From positions 6,510,001 through 6,574,000 of the forward strand of contig CP053156.1 in the NCBI GenBank assembly GCA_014607495.2: a stretch of DNA of 64,000 nucleotides, in the 5' to 3' direction. Numbering within the stretch: position 1 is the stretch's first letter; every line of letters begins with the position of its first letter. Below the pieces are notes generated by a model that worked only from the letters and a program-made list of their open reading frames with translations, ran no database searches and was not told where the DNA came from. This DNA is from Carposina sasakii (lineage: Eukaryota; Arthropoda; Insecta; Lepidoptera; Carposinidae). This document shows, one piece after another, positions 43,701 to 55,700 of this stretch. A program made the position numbers and the translations under genes.

Positions 43701-46700
43701 ACTAGAATGTGGTAAACAAGCCTATGAATAAGCAAGCCATTAAGCTATGTCGTAAAGGACTGCAGTCTCTTATTATTGAATCAACTCGGAGATTCTAACA
43801 GGTTTCGCTGGCTTTAAACATTATTCTGTTATGATTATTATTGGCTTTATAGCAACAGAAAAATTTGAATTATCTTAGAAAGTCAACGAGGTTTGTATTT
43901 TTTTTTCTTTTTACTGAGAGGGTGTAGTTTCTTGAATCATAATAAGTCTTTGAGTATATTAGAATATAAATACTTGTTTACTTACCTGGGTTTATAATTG
44001 CAACCTCTTACATCAATCTTAAGATGGTCGAATTCTAACATAACCAAGCCCTATCGCCTATCTATACCTCTACCTTCATTATCGCTATATCGTTTAACCC
44101 GTAAACTGTAAAAGCGTGGACGTTGACAAATGTCGTGGAATGGTCTGTGGGAAAGTTGACCCGCGCGAAGACGCTCGTGTTTGTGTGATTTCTCTAATCA
44201 CGCCACATTGCCAATGCGTGCTCCTCACTTCTAGGTACACATTACCGGCCTGTGCAACACTTGAGCTGGCAAATGGTTAAAATCCATTTTGGTAATAGCT
44301 CGACACTTAAAATCTGTGGAGACCATTGTGAATTTATTAAAATATTGACTATTCAAAAGCGTATGAAAGGTCTAAGTAAGGTTTTAAATAGATTTTTCTT
44401 GATTTCTTATCAGAATATATAAAAAAGACGATTTCTTTATATCGCTAACCTATCGCATCGTTCGCTAATGGACAAAATGTAGCTTATGTCCTTCTCCGTA
44501 CTGTACTGTTAATTATTTAGGATTTCTAGTTCTGTTTGTGCACATCTGTTACCCTTTACTTTTGTTCTATTCCTTCACTTCTTTTGGTCTGCTGGAAGAA
44601 ATCTCTTGAAGAGATAAGCACGCCATTGTACATTTCTCAGTACCTGTGTAATTTATGTGTATATTTTTAATTTGTGTGCAATAAAGTATAAAGTACTCCC
44701 AACTATATGTAAGTATGCAAAATATCAAGAAGATTGGTTGAGAATAGCGTGAAGGAAGATGTAACAAGCAAACACACTTACTTTAGGAATTTATATATCA
44801 ACTAGTGGACGCCCGCGACTCCGTCCGCGTGGACTACAGAAAAAAACAAAATATCGAAATTATCCGGGATAAAAACATTTTCCCTGGATAAAAAGTAGCC
44901 TATATGTTAAGTAATAATAATAATAAAATTTATTCAATATCAAACATTTGGTATACATACATTAAAAATCTTAATATTTAAATAGGTAGTATATAAATTT
45001 ACCTAAACTAGTGGGACCTGTCACAATATATTCCTGAAAATTGCATCGAAATCGGTTCAGCCGTTTCTGAGATTAGCGTGCACAAACGCACAGACAAACC
45101 GACAAACAGACAAATATTCCAAAAATCATTGTTTTGGGTACTATTGCGTTGATAAAGGTATTCTATAATATTGTTTCTTATATATCTTCCATGTACAGAC
45201 AGCGATCCGTTACATTTTTATTATATGTATAGATATCAGTAAGGATTAGCAACTCATGTCCATCTTCTTTAGAACCCTGACCGTAGTGATCAAACTTAGT
45301 TATTAATAGCCACTCAACATATGTATTAATTATGTAACTATGTTTAAATAATGTTCTGGCCAGACGATTTGTTATTGGTCCAGTTTTTCTACCAACGTCA
45401 AACCTACGCTATCTGCTACTAAAAATGTATCCTCATTCGAGTATCAGTCACAGTAGTTGCTGTTTGACTTGACTAGCTATTAATGAATAACCTTTCAGGT
45501 AAAATGCCACGGTCGAACGATTCTCATACCTACTTACTCTATTTCCATAGATACGTGCGTGATGGCAATAAATATGTTACAAAACGTATCGTAATCACGT
45601 CGATGACATGACTTATTGTGAAAAGATAGTGTTTCTGTGGACGTACATGCGTTTTCTAGCGTTAAAATTATAGTTTGGCAATTGGATTTTTTTAAAAGTG
45701 TTATTAATCGTCCATTTTTACCAATCATCTGAATACGAGTAGAGCCAAAATTTATTGAAGCTCAATCGTTCTTGGAATAGGTTTCCCCGGATGTAACAGA
45801 TCCACAGATTGTGACATGTTCAAAACAACTATGAATTACCCTCCATCTAGTGAGTAATCATCGCCACATATGTACACAGCCCGCCTGGCAGCGACGTCGC
45901 CAATGTAACAACAAGCCCACATGGGAATGAGATCATTCTCAAAAAACCCCCAAGTCCAGCGCAATGATCTATGTAAATCAGACCGAAAGTCATCGCCGTA
46001 TTTAAACTCCTCAAGTCGTCATTGACAATCTGCTACTAAATTAGTTATTTATTTATTAATAATTTGCAACGAACCGTAATTCTGTAATTTAAACGTCATT
46101 TTAGCCTAATAATAAGTGGGCAAATTGTTTTTGGCTGCTTTCTATGTTGCGCAAGACAAATATTGCATCATGAACATTCCCTACACTGAGATTCACAGAG
46201 CCGCCGGTCCCACAAATTGGCCATGGATAATTGAAGGAGCTAGACACGGCAAGTACGTCACATTGTGCTGGCTGTTTCACAGTTTTATTTGTGATGAATA
46301 CATTGTTTAGTTGACAATACTACAATGTCGGCAGTTGCAAGGACGTTGCAAGGACACGCAGCAGCTAGCGTTGTAACGGCACATTATTAATTACTATATA
46401 ATAGTTAGCATTGTATTAACATTGGTGTCGAGTCTAAATAATAGTCATTGTTACTGTCTTAAGATAATCTGTGTCGAATATGCAGATTCTGTGAAGTAAT
46501 TTTTTTCACACATACCTACCAACTCCTATAAAATATCGTCGGACGCAACCATCGAGTAGAATAATCGCTTCATTCTGAATCGTATTACGGCTAAATCCAT
46601 TGAGAGTACAAAACAAGCGCCCGCATCAGTTCTCGCTAACAATGCAACAACTTAACTTCATCAGTTTCGTTTTCATACGCCAGCTAGTCTTTATCGCCTA

Positions 46701-49700
46701 AGCAGCAGAGTGTATCTTGATAAACGAACGTGACAGTTGCAGAAAAGTGAACGATTTGTCGAAGGCACGGTACATGCGTCGTGTAACTATCTATCGTGTT
46801 GTAGCCACTGGTGGCACGCGATCTCGTTTTCGCCACGATTGCGGAATGCAACTCGGTTTTTGTCAACAGCCGTTCAAATACAAGTCCATAGAGATCGCAG
46901 CAGATAAAGTTACAATTGCCATTGTAGAATTTGCACTTGTAGCAGTGTTTTTAATTTTGCATCATCATAATGAATTAATGATAAATAATCATAAAACGTG
47001 AAACCAACTTATGAGATAAAATTTTCTTTAAGAATTTCAACAAACTGGCAAGTTGAAAATCCTCACTTATCAGCCTCATCGCTTGCCATGGTAATGGCAA
47101 CACTGGAGAAAACAATGCCACGACTGGAATGTATGGGAGCGGTATTAGAATTTAGCCTGAATTCATAGCGTCTAGTGTGCCAATCATGCAACAAACTAAG
47201 TAGGGTCTACCAATTTCGTTAAAACACCTAACTCTAGCATGACATGAGATCTAGTAGAGATTGATTTCTATTTGACAAGAATTGCACTATATAAAAGACT
47301 TTCTTAATACTTAGTCAGTGATTCACATTCAGCTTGTTCGGGTCCTACAGAGGGCTTAAACAATCTTAAGCCCCCAGGGCGCTTAGGCATTAACATCGTT
47401 GGGAATCGACGTTTTTTGTCGCAACACTTCGATCAATAGCGGTTTGGAATTCATCACCTGTCTTGACGAATGCGCGAAAATTTTTAGCCAACAAACCTCT
47501 ATCAATTCTATAAAGATATAATGTCACTTTGTCTAAAGCCCCTGGTGCTATTTACTCAGAATGGATTCCCATACTCTCACAGTCCGCTGTTTGTGTGCAA
47601 CATGCAGCGTGTACCTGACGTTCAATAGTTTTTGTTGCCTCGCATTGTGTTGGTTGACACCCTTATCAAGCCGTGTACGGCCTCAATACTGTGACGTCGC
47701 TTGCGTCACGCACGCTGCATGGAATGTCTTATCTGTGATATTTCGATTAATACTATTTCGAAGGCCTTTGCCTTTGCGATAATGATGATCGCTTGATACA
47801 GATCTGTCTTCTACTTCAGATTATTTTCTTTCTTTTTATAAACTTTACACAGCCATTAACATTCCTGGCCTATTTCTCTGTGTGTGCAATATGGTTTTCT
47901 TACATACCTTCAATAAATTCTAATATAGCCTTGTCAGTTGATATTCTGCTTTCTACCGAGTACTGTACCTATATCTAATCTTCAGAGATTACATAGCCCA
48001 ATAGCTTGAAAGAGATTTCTTCTTCAGCCTATTGCAGTCCACTGCTGGACGTAGGCCTTCCCCAGGGCACGCCATAAGGCTACTGCTATAGGGAGGTTTT
48101 TGCCCATAGTCACCACGCTGGGCAGGCGTGCTGGTGACCGCAGTCTGATTTTTGGACTATGTTGTCAGCACGGGAGGCGCTGCTGCCCACCTCCCATGCA
48201 CGCCAGAGATTTGGATGATCAAAATTATGCAAATATGATGCATCATATCAACGCCGTAACCCGGCATAGAGCCAAGAACTTATAAGCTTGCACGTTACGG
48301 CACCGTGTTCAGGCTTAGCGAAACTTCAGACGTGAACATACGCGAGGCAGCGAGGCGTGCCACGTGACCTCGTTCCCACGCTGGATGCTCCTCAGGTGCG
48401 ACCGCGGCGACCTCTGCAGCATCCGAACAATACGGTCGTCCTTGACGAGTCGGAACACCTGCCATCATCTTTACATACCTAGTTTAACTGACCAGTAACC
48501 AGTAACTGTCCAGTTGTGTTTGTTGATTCCAATTCTGTGGAATTGTGACTTCAACCCAATCTTGGTTAATAGACGCAATGTAATGAGGGACTAATGTTTT
48601 CAAGATTGGCGTTTAGTCACATTAATATTATTGTTGAGTCATGCGTCTGGCATCTATAAGCCTTATTGTAAATACCCTTTTTGATGTCATGAAAGTCACG
48701 CTATCACTGGGAACTTAAAGGCAGTAAATTGATTCAAGTTTCTATCTGCCGGCACTGGTGAAGTTACAGGCACTTACAGCACTTACTTATATTTATAAGT
48801 TAGTCACGAGATCCGTCTTTGAATGACGTGAAACATTGCGTCAGTAACCCGAGTTGTATACTATGGTGTCGTCTATGATATACAGTTTGCCATCTTTGAG
48901 CGTTACGTGTCTGTAGCCGACGAAATCAATAGCTGTAACAGTCTAAGGTCCTTAAATCCTTCCGTCCTTAAATGATTCTCTCTCTCTCTTTGAAAAATAT
49001 ACCTGTTTATTTCTTATGTAATATAAAAGGTACTAAATCAAGTATTAAAAAGTCACACACTTAACTTAATATGGACTTAACTTACATGATCTCTAGACTA
49101 ATTAAATACATGCAATACAAACAGAGCGGGTGAAATCGTCGGACATGGAAATTCTATGAGCCATTGTCCAACTTGTCAAGAACTTAATCATCGTGCAGTA
49201 CGTAAGAATTAGAGGAAAATGCGTTCTAGACAGTCGCCGAGAGCTGCAGACAGCGGAGAAAGTACCGTGACGCGGGCCGACCTTGCCACCTCGCACACGT
49301 AAAGCCGCTTAGATGCAACGTGTGACGTGCTAGTATACCACCGTTCTTGGGAACCTGTCTTAGCCAATACGAGAAGTCTGGAGATAGTGGGTTTGGCAAC
49401 CATTCTTACAGATTCAATCGTTTTGTTTCAAGTCTTGAATAAATATGAAATAAGAAAATATTTCCATAACTGGCTTAGTCAAATAGCCTAAAACCTGTCG
49501 TGTGTGCGCTCTCAAACTGTCTCGATATACCTTCGCTATGGCTGGTGACTAGACGTATCGGTCTATCGGAACTGGTTTCAGATACCCATTTCGGATCACG
49601 CATCTTGTTTGAAAGCTAAAGGGAGTTGAAATGGAAACCTACTCGTTAAATTAGTCACTATTATCGCCCGCAGCGCGAGGCATGAGCACTTTGATGGTAA

Positions 49701-52700
49701 TGAACGTAATTGTGTCAAAGCAACACTTGCGTAGGGTCGCGGGCTGCAAGGTGGCGTCCGAACGGGGTTAGCGAGCGAGATGTCCTGTATGTGCATCTCA
49801 ATCGCACCTACATACAGTCTATGTAAGAAAGAGAAATGCTTGAAAAAATTCACAAGTTTCACTTCTAAACCGTTTTGATGTAGTTCACGTACGCACGGAA
49901 CAATTCGTGTCGTATCTACATCTACGCGCATTCTTGTTAGCTCTCGCATTTTTTCGACACCATTGTGCAATGTAAATGAAGTACAGTTTGATAAGTTCAT
50001 CTGCAACAAGTGAGATCTGTAAATTGATCAACGCCTAGGTATTATCATGGAGAACAGCTGATTGTGTTGGGATCGCGGACGCGGGGTCGTTGGCCGTACT
50101 TTCGCCTCCCACGCCTGACTGCTGCGTTGCCCAATCCCCACTCGGGACCGCTAAAACATCGCCAATATATGTAAATTCTCTTTCCATACTTCGACGGTCT
50201 ATTGCGGTTGAGAATGTTGCGATTTCGAGATGGTGCCATTTTAGCGCTCCGCTGACAACGCGCTTCTATACACCTGTGTCGCTGAGTAGCTAAACACCTG
50301 TGTAGTTTATTAGGTAATTTGAATTAGCCTTGCATACATTTGTGTTTTGGCTCCTTAAACATTTTGGCATTATATTTTCTGATTCCTTATACCCCTTGTC
50401 ACATTCATTCCGATTCGTTACGGCACATTAATACATTTGGGTTATCAGAGCGAAATATGGCGAGTCATTCAATCACCCTCGTAAATATAATACTAAATCA
50501 ATTATTATAATTTAAACAAGTACACTTAGTATTGTCACAAACTTGTAGACACCGTTATCTTGTATGTCTAGGATTAACTGGATTGCGAAACAAGTTCGTG
50601 GCCGTGGGCCGATGCGACGGTGTTTTAAATAAGACAACGCCCATGGGTGTTTCTGTAACATTGACTAATTAAAATTGGTAACAAACATAAAACATTTTCG
50701 TAGGTGGATAAATCTATATAATTTCGCATAAAAAAGAACACTGACTAACGCCGAATAAAACTTTCAATGGCCATTAATTACATATTTATTTATGTTTGAA
50801 AGTGCTGTCGTTAAGCTAATGAGAGTGTCGTTTTAAGCCGGACACGGTTATAGAGAAGACGGCTAAATGCCTGACCACGGCATTCAAGAAACTGATGGCC
50901 CCGGAGGAACAGGATAAGGAAGAAGCGGCTTACGATAGGGCAGACGATCTGGTAAGCCGATGTAACTGGATCGTGCAAAATTTCTCTGGTTTGCACTGGA
51001 TTTCGCCGGATTAAGCTAGATGTAGACAGTTTAAGTTATTTAAACTACAATTGCGTTTGTATGGGTGCTAAAAGTTTATATCGCCCACTTATTTCTTTAA
51101 CCACAGAGGTTATTTTATTAAATCTTTGTGTATCAAAGCTAGATAATATTGCTAGATATGTTATGTGCTATTTATTTCTTTTAGGTGTAGCTAATACCAC
51201 AGATTAAATACTAGTTTTACGTGGCAATAACGGAGGCGTCTTGGTAAGCCCAGATTACAAATGTAATGATGTATTAATTATGCTATTATATTGCTATTGA
51301 ACCTGTATATTTTGAAAATAACGAGGTTAATAGGGTAAGTGGAAGAGCACTTGACCAATGTATTTATCTGAAAAAAAAAGCGGGTGGGTGTTCTGTGTAG
51401 TGAAAGTGTAACAAGTCGAGTTTTGAGTTAAATAAGAGTTGCAGATGTCGTTGTCAATTGGTCATATTATAATGTTCGTTTCATGGTATGGTATGACGTC
51501 ACGGATTATGATTTCCCCAACAGTAGGTATTTTACAGATATCGTATATTCAACTATTCAATATTTGGCCACGACACTTAGTACGACACATGACACACATG
51601 AAGTCTTTTAAATAAAGCAGTATTTTTCGGATAATTGACGTAACAAATTTTAATCCCATTGAAAATAGCCGGCAACAAAATATACTATATCTGGGGAAGT
51701 AGATTAAAATATCCTGTTTTAAGTCAGATTAGCAGAACGGTATAAATTATCTTTGTTATCTGTGTGTAATTGTTGAAGTATTTAGTGTAGCTAATAATAT
51801 ATAGTTATTTAGTCCAAGATACAAGGCCACCAAACGTCTATACATACTGTTTTACCTGACGTGGTTTTAGAATCTAGATACTAGATAGGCATCCCAATAT
51901 TTTTGTATATATGTAGTTGCAACGTCTATTGTAAAATATAGCTACACTTACCAAATACTGAATTAGCTTAACTGGCGATGGTCACTGAATGCAAAGGAAG
52001 CTATCGCTCGACGATTTCACAAGCGACAACCGTGTTCGTAAAGTTATCGAAACATTTCCTCCAATAGCCAGTCATTATCTTCACTGTCGCTTGTAAAGTT
52101 ATTAAAGTACGTTTTTTGTTTTCTCTAAATGTTGTTTATAAGCCCTTTTAGAGTTAGTGTTTCTTAATTATAATAATTTCCACACACAATAAAGCTGCCC
52201 TGGCCAAATGAGCACAGTTCATTAATTCTGGTAAGTCTATTTTTGCCGACGTCATGTCGCCGACCGCTATCTTATCAGCGTGATCTCACGGCGAATGCGA
52301 ACGGTTCACGTGCTCTAACGCTGTATTACATATGTAGGTAGGTATCTGATAATGTTGTATTCATTCACAAATTTCATTTTTAGATATGTTACCTTTTTGT
52401 AGAAATGAAGTAGCAGCTACTTGGTAGGTTGCTATGGGTATTTTGACCATGTTTGTTTTCTCCGTGTATTTCTACAATGATTTAAAAATATCTTATTATT
52501 GCAACGTTTTAAAAAGGGTTGTTTATTACTTTACTGCCTAGTAGCCTTTTAATCGGTTTTGTTTGTCTTTTAAATATTTAAACTAAGCTATAATAAGATC
52601 TAGTAACTTGGTTTAACAATTTCTGTGTACTATTTCATTTTCATTGTAATTTACAAATACAAATGTGTGTAATTAATAACATAATAACACTAAGTTACAT

Positions 52701-55700
52701 CACATACAAATGTAGTGAACATTTTCCATTACATATTACCTTGATTACAGTTAAGTTATAATAGTTCAATTCAAACTACGCCCATGTATAAAATTATGTA
52801 GCCATTTATAAAGTGAAGCCTGTAGCAATCATTTTAGTTGTGTTTTCACTTTTCTTTTGATTTTTTTTTAGTCTTTAGGTTATTTTACTAAATGTGATAA
52901 TTTCCACTTAAAAGTACGTATGTAATTTTTAAATGTCGTGGAAAGTAAACTAAATGTAAACTGTATTCCTAACAGGGTTCTTGTAAATCTTGCACTTATA
53001 CAAACATAAGTAAACCATTATCTTTACAAGTTTAGTAGATCTTAAGCTATGCTAGATCACTGGGCTTACTTAACTCTTAAAGCAGGTTTATTTAGATTGT
53101 GGAAGCGAGATACATCTCTATAATGGTTATATCGCTGTCCCGCTTCCACAATAAAAACAGTCCTGCATTAAAAATTTGCACAGTTCGCGCGGCAGATCTT
53201 TGCGATTGTGAAGTTCGTGCGAAACGCGTCGCAATATATATTTTCAGGAACATGGGGATTCCTGCGCTGATGCGAAGCTGCGTTTCTGTCCGTTCATGTC
53301 GTAAGAGTCAACTAAGGAACTCGGGCATTCCTCCCTCAGGCTATAAGCTAGCAATTTGTCATGATCAGCTAAACGTGGCTGTGGAATCTCCTATATGATC
53401 CTGTAGTTTAGCGCGCCCCCCCCATTTGGGAAACACAACCGCCCCCTGATTACAAGCCGCGCGATCACGATAATTGGGAGTGTGTGTGCGCGCAACGAGC
53501 GCTCGGCGTCCTCCCGCGCCCCGCACCTTGCCCCACGCACGCACACACACACTCAATTATCGCGATCGCGCGGCTTCGGCTTTGCTATTGCCTTTCCGTA
53601 ATCTGGGGGCCGTGTGTATATGTATGTATGTACACGCGGAAAGATAGGCGAGAGATAATTTCACACCCGCAAAGATCCGCTGCATCTGTTGTATGTACCT
53701 ACTTACTACGAGTATCATCCAAGCTGACGGTGAATTGTAATTAATGATTGCCTCTTTACCGCTTACCCTGGATCTGTGGCGCTCCACGAAGTCAGGGTCG
53801 CTCCCTTTTTCCAGATGGGTAAGGAGATTATTATAAGTTTTGTGTGAAATATAAACTGTGAAAATATAATGCATGATTAAATTTGTAGCTTGATATATGA
53901 AAGAAAATAATTTTTTGTGGCGTCAATGAGCATAGCTCTACCAATTTATTTATGTATGATACAGTCTCCCTGCCACTGTTTTTTTTTCACTGTCTTATTA
54001 AGCTTATTTTGATAAGTCTTAACAGCCATTTGCAATACTGGAATCGTAATAAAATTCAAAAATCAAATCTTCTACTGATTCCATTCAGATATTTTAATCT
54101 AAATTAAAATATTTTGTGCACTTGCCTAGATTTCTGGTCCTATGTTCATAAAAGTTGGTGTCGGATAAAATACTAGTTATTTTCCTTAGGCTAGGTTTAA
54201 ATAAAAGATTTTCCTCTTAATTCTTAGGATTGGTTATCTAGAAGCTAATTCGATGTTATATTAAAATGCCCCCAGGAACTGTTAGATACATAATGTCTTT
54301 CCTCCTCCCCCTACTGAGTTGCTGAGTAAATGTCTGACCAGTAATTGTCTCGCTCCAGGTAATGCAACAAGACGTCAAGAAGGAAAACCCGCTGCAGTTC
54401 AAATTCCGCGCCAAATTCTATCCAGAGGATGTCGCCGATGAGCTCATTCAGGAGATCACACTCAAACTGTTCTACCTTCAAGTGAGTATAAATCTCCTAA
54501 CTCAATCGAAATTTTTTGTCCAAAGTCATCCATACATAAGGTTTTCAGTATCTCAATGTAACTAGATAAATAACTATAGTGTTGTGTAGGACAGTAGTTT
54601 AGGGGAGGCCTATGTTCAGCGGTGGACTTCTCATGGCTGATAACGAATGTGGGACACAAGATCAAAAACTCGCGACAGGATTTTAAAGGGATGTTTGGTT
54701 GCGTCCACAGGTGAAGAACGCGATCCTCTCGGACGAGATCTATTGTCCGCCGGAGACGTCAGTGCTGCTGGCGTCGTACGCCGTGCAGGCGCGTCACGGG
54801 GACCACAGCCCCGCCCTGCATGCCCCCGGCTTCCTCGCTAACGACCGCCTGCTGCCGCAGCGTGTGTCCGACCAGCACAAGGTAGACGCAGACCACAGCC
54901 CCGCCCTGCACGCCCCCGGCTTCCTCGCCAACGACCGCCTGCTGCCGCAGCGTGTGTCCGACCAGCACAAGGTAGACGCAGACCACAGCCCCGCCCTGCA
55001 CGCCCCCGGCTTCCTCGCCAACGACCGCCTGCTGCCGCAGCGTACCAGTAGATGCACGAACGAGCCTGCTGCCGCAGACCAGCACAAGGTAGACGCAGAC
55101 CAAGCCCCGCCCTGCAAACGAACCAGCACAAGGTAGAAAACAGCCCCGCCCTGCAAACGAAGCGTGTGTCCGTTGCAAATGCTAGCGTGTGTCCGACCAG
55201 CACAAGGTATTAAATGTCACATAGAGAGAGAAAATTGATCGATTCAAACAGTCTGTTTCCCGTTAATGTTAATCTCGAGTGTGTGTGTGCTTGTGCGAGG
55301 CGCGGGGCGAGGTGCGGGAGGACTCCGAGCGCTCGTTGCGCGCACGCACACACACTCAATTATCGCGCGGCTTAGGCTTTGCTATTGCTTTTACGTAATC
55401 AGGGGGCTTGTTTAGTGTACCAAGTTGCACATAGTGTTATAAAGACATTTATTTGATACATGTTATGTAACTAATTTTTCAACTGTAACGGTTAGAATCA
55501 ACCACAATAAAATACCCAGCAAAATCAACTACCCCATCCATTCCCCGAATGTGATGGGGGTCTCTATTGTTTGCCCGAAAAATATATGCAATGATACTCA
55601 CTCATACGAATAACATAAACATTAAATTAAAGCCGAACATTAAATTCCACAATGATACGAATATTGTTATCGATTGTACTCCATTCCCCAGATGTCTCGC

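Larger units (their letters stand above)
37264..54358 (+). other. 17.1-kb Moesin intron
   Basis: The largest intron, with no supported exon. Repeats: a tRNA-derived SINE (39957-40292), RTE 3' fragments (41827-41955 and 48022-48210), an RTE-tail repeat with nested insert (44802-45236), a dispersed repeat (53255-53430) and a foldback element (53441-53610). Long stretches (37264-39900, 42300-44800, 45240-48020, 48210-53250) show no element I recognise. Short open frames there lack domain signatures. Confidence 0.75.

Noticed and set aside
53515..53560. CA-rich tract as a regulatory Z-DNA element
   Set aside because: It is part of the foldback MITE core and recurs in the other copy, so no separate function is supported.
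54759..55203. Three long minus-strand open frames over the Moesin exon 4 repeats
   Set aside because: They come from the tandem GC-rich 90-bp repeat and have no family resemblance.
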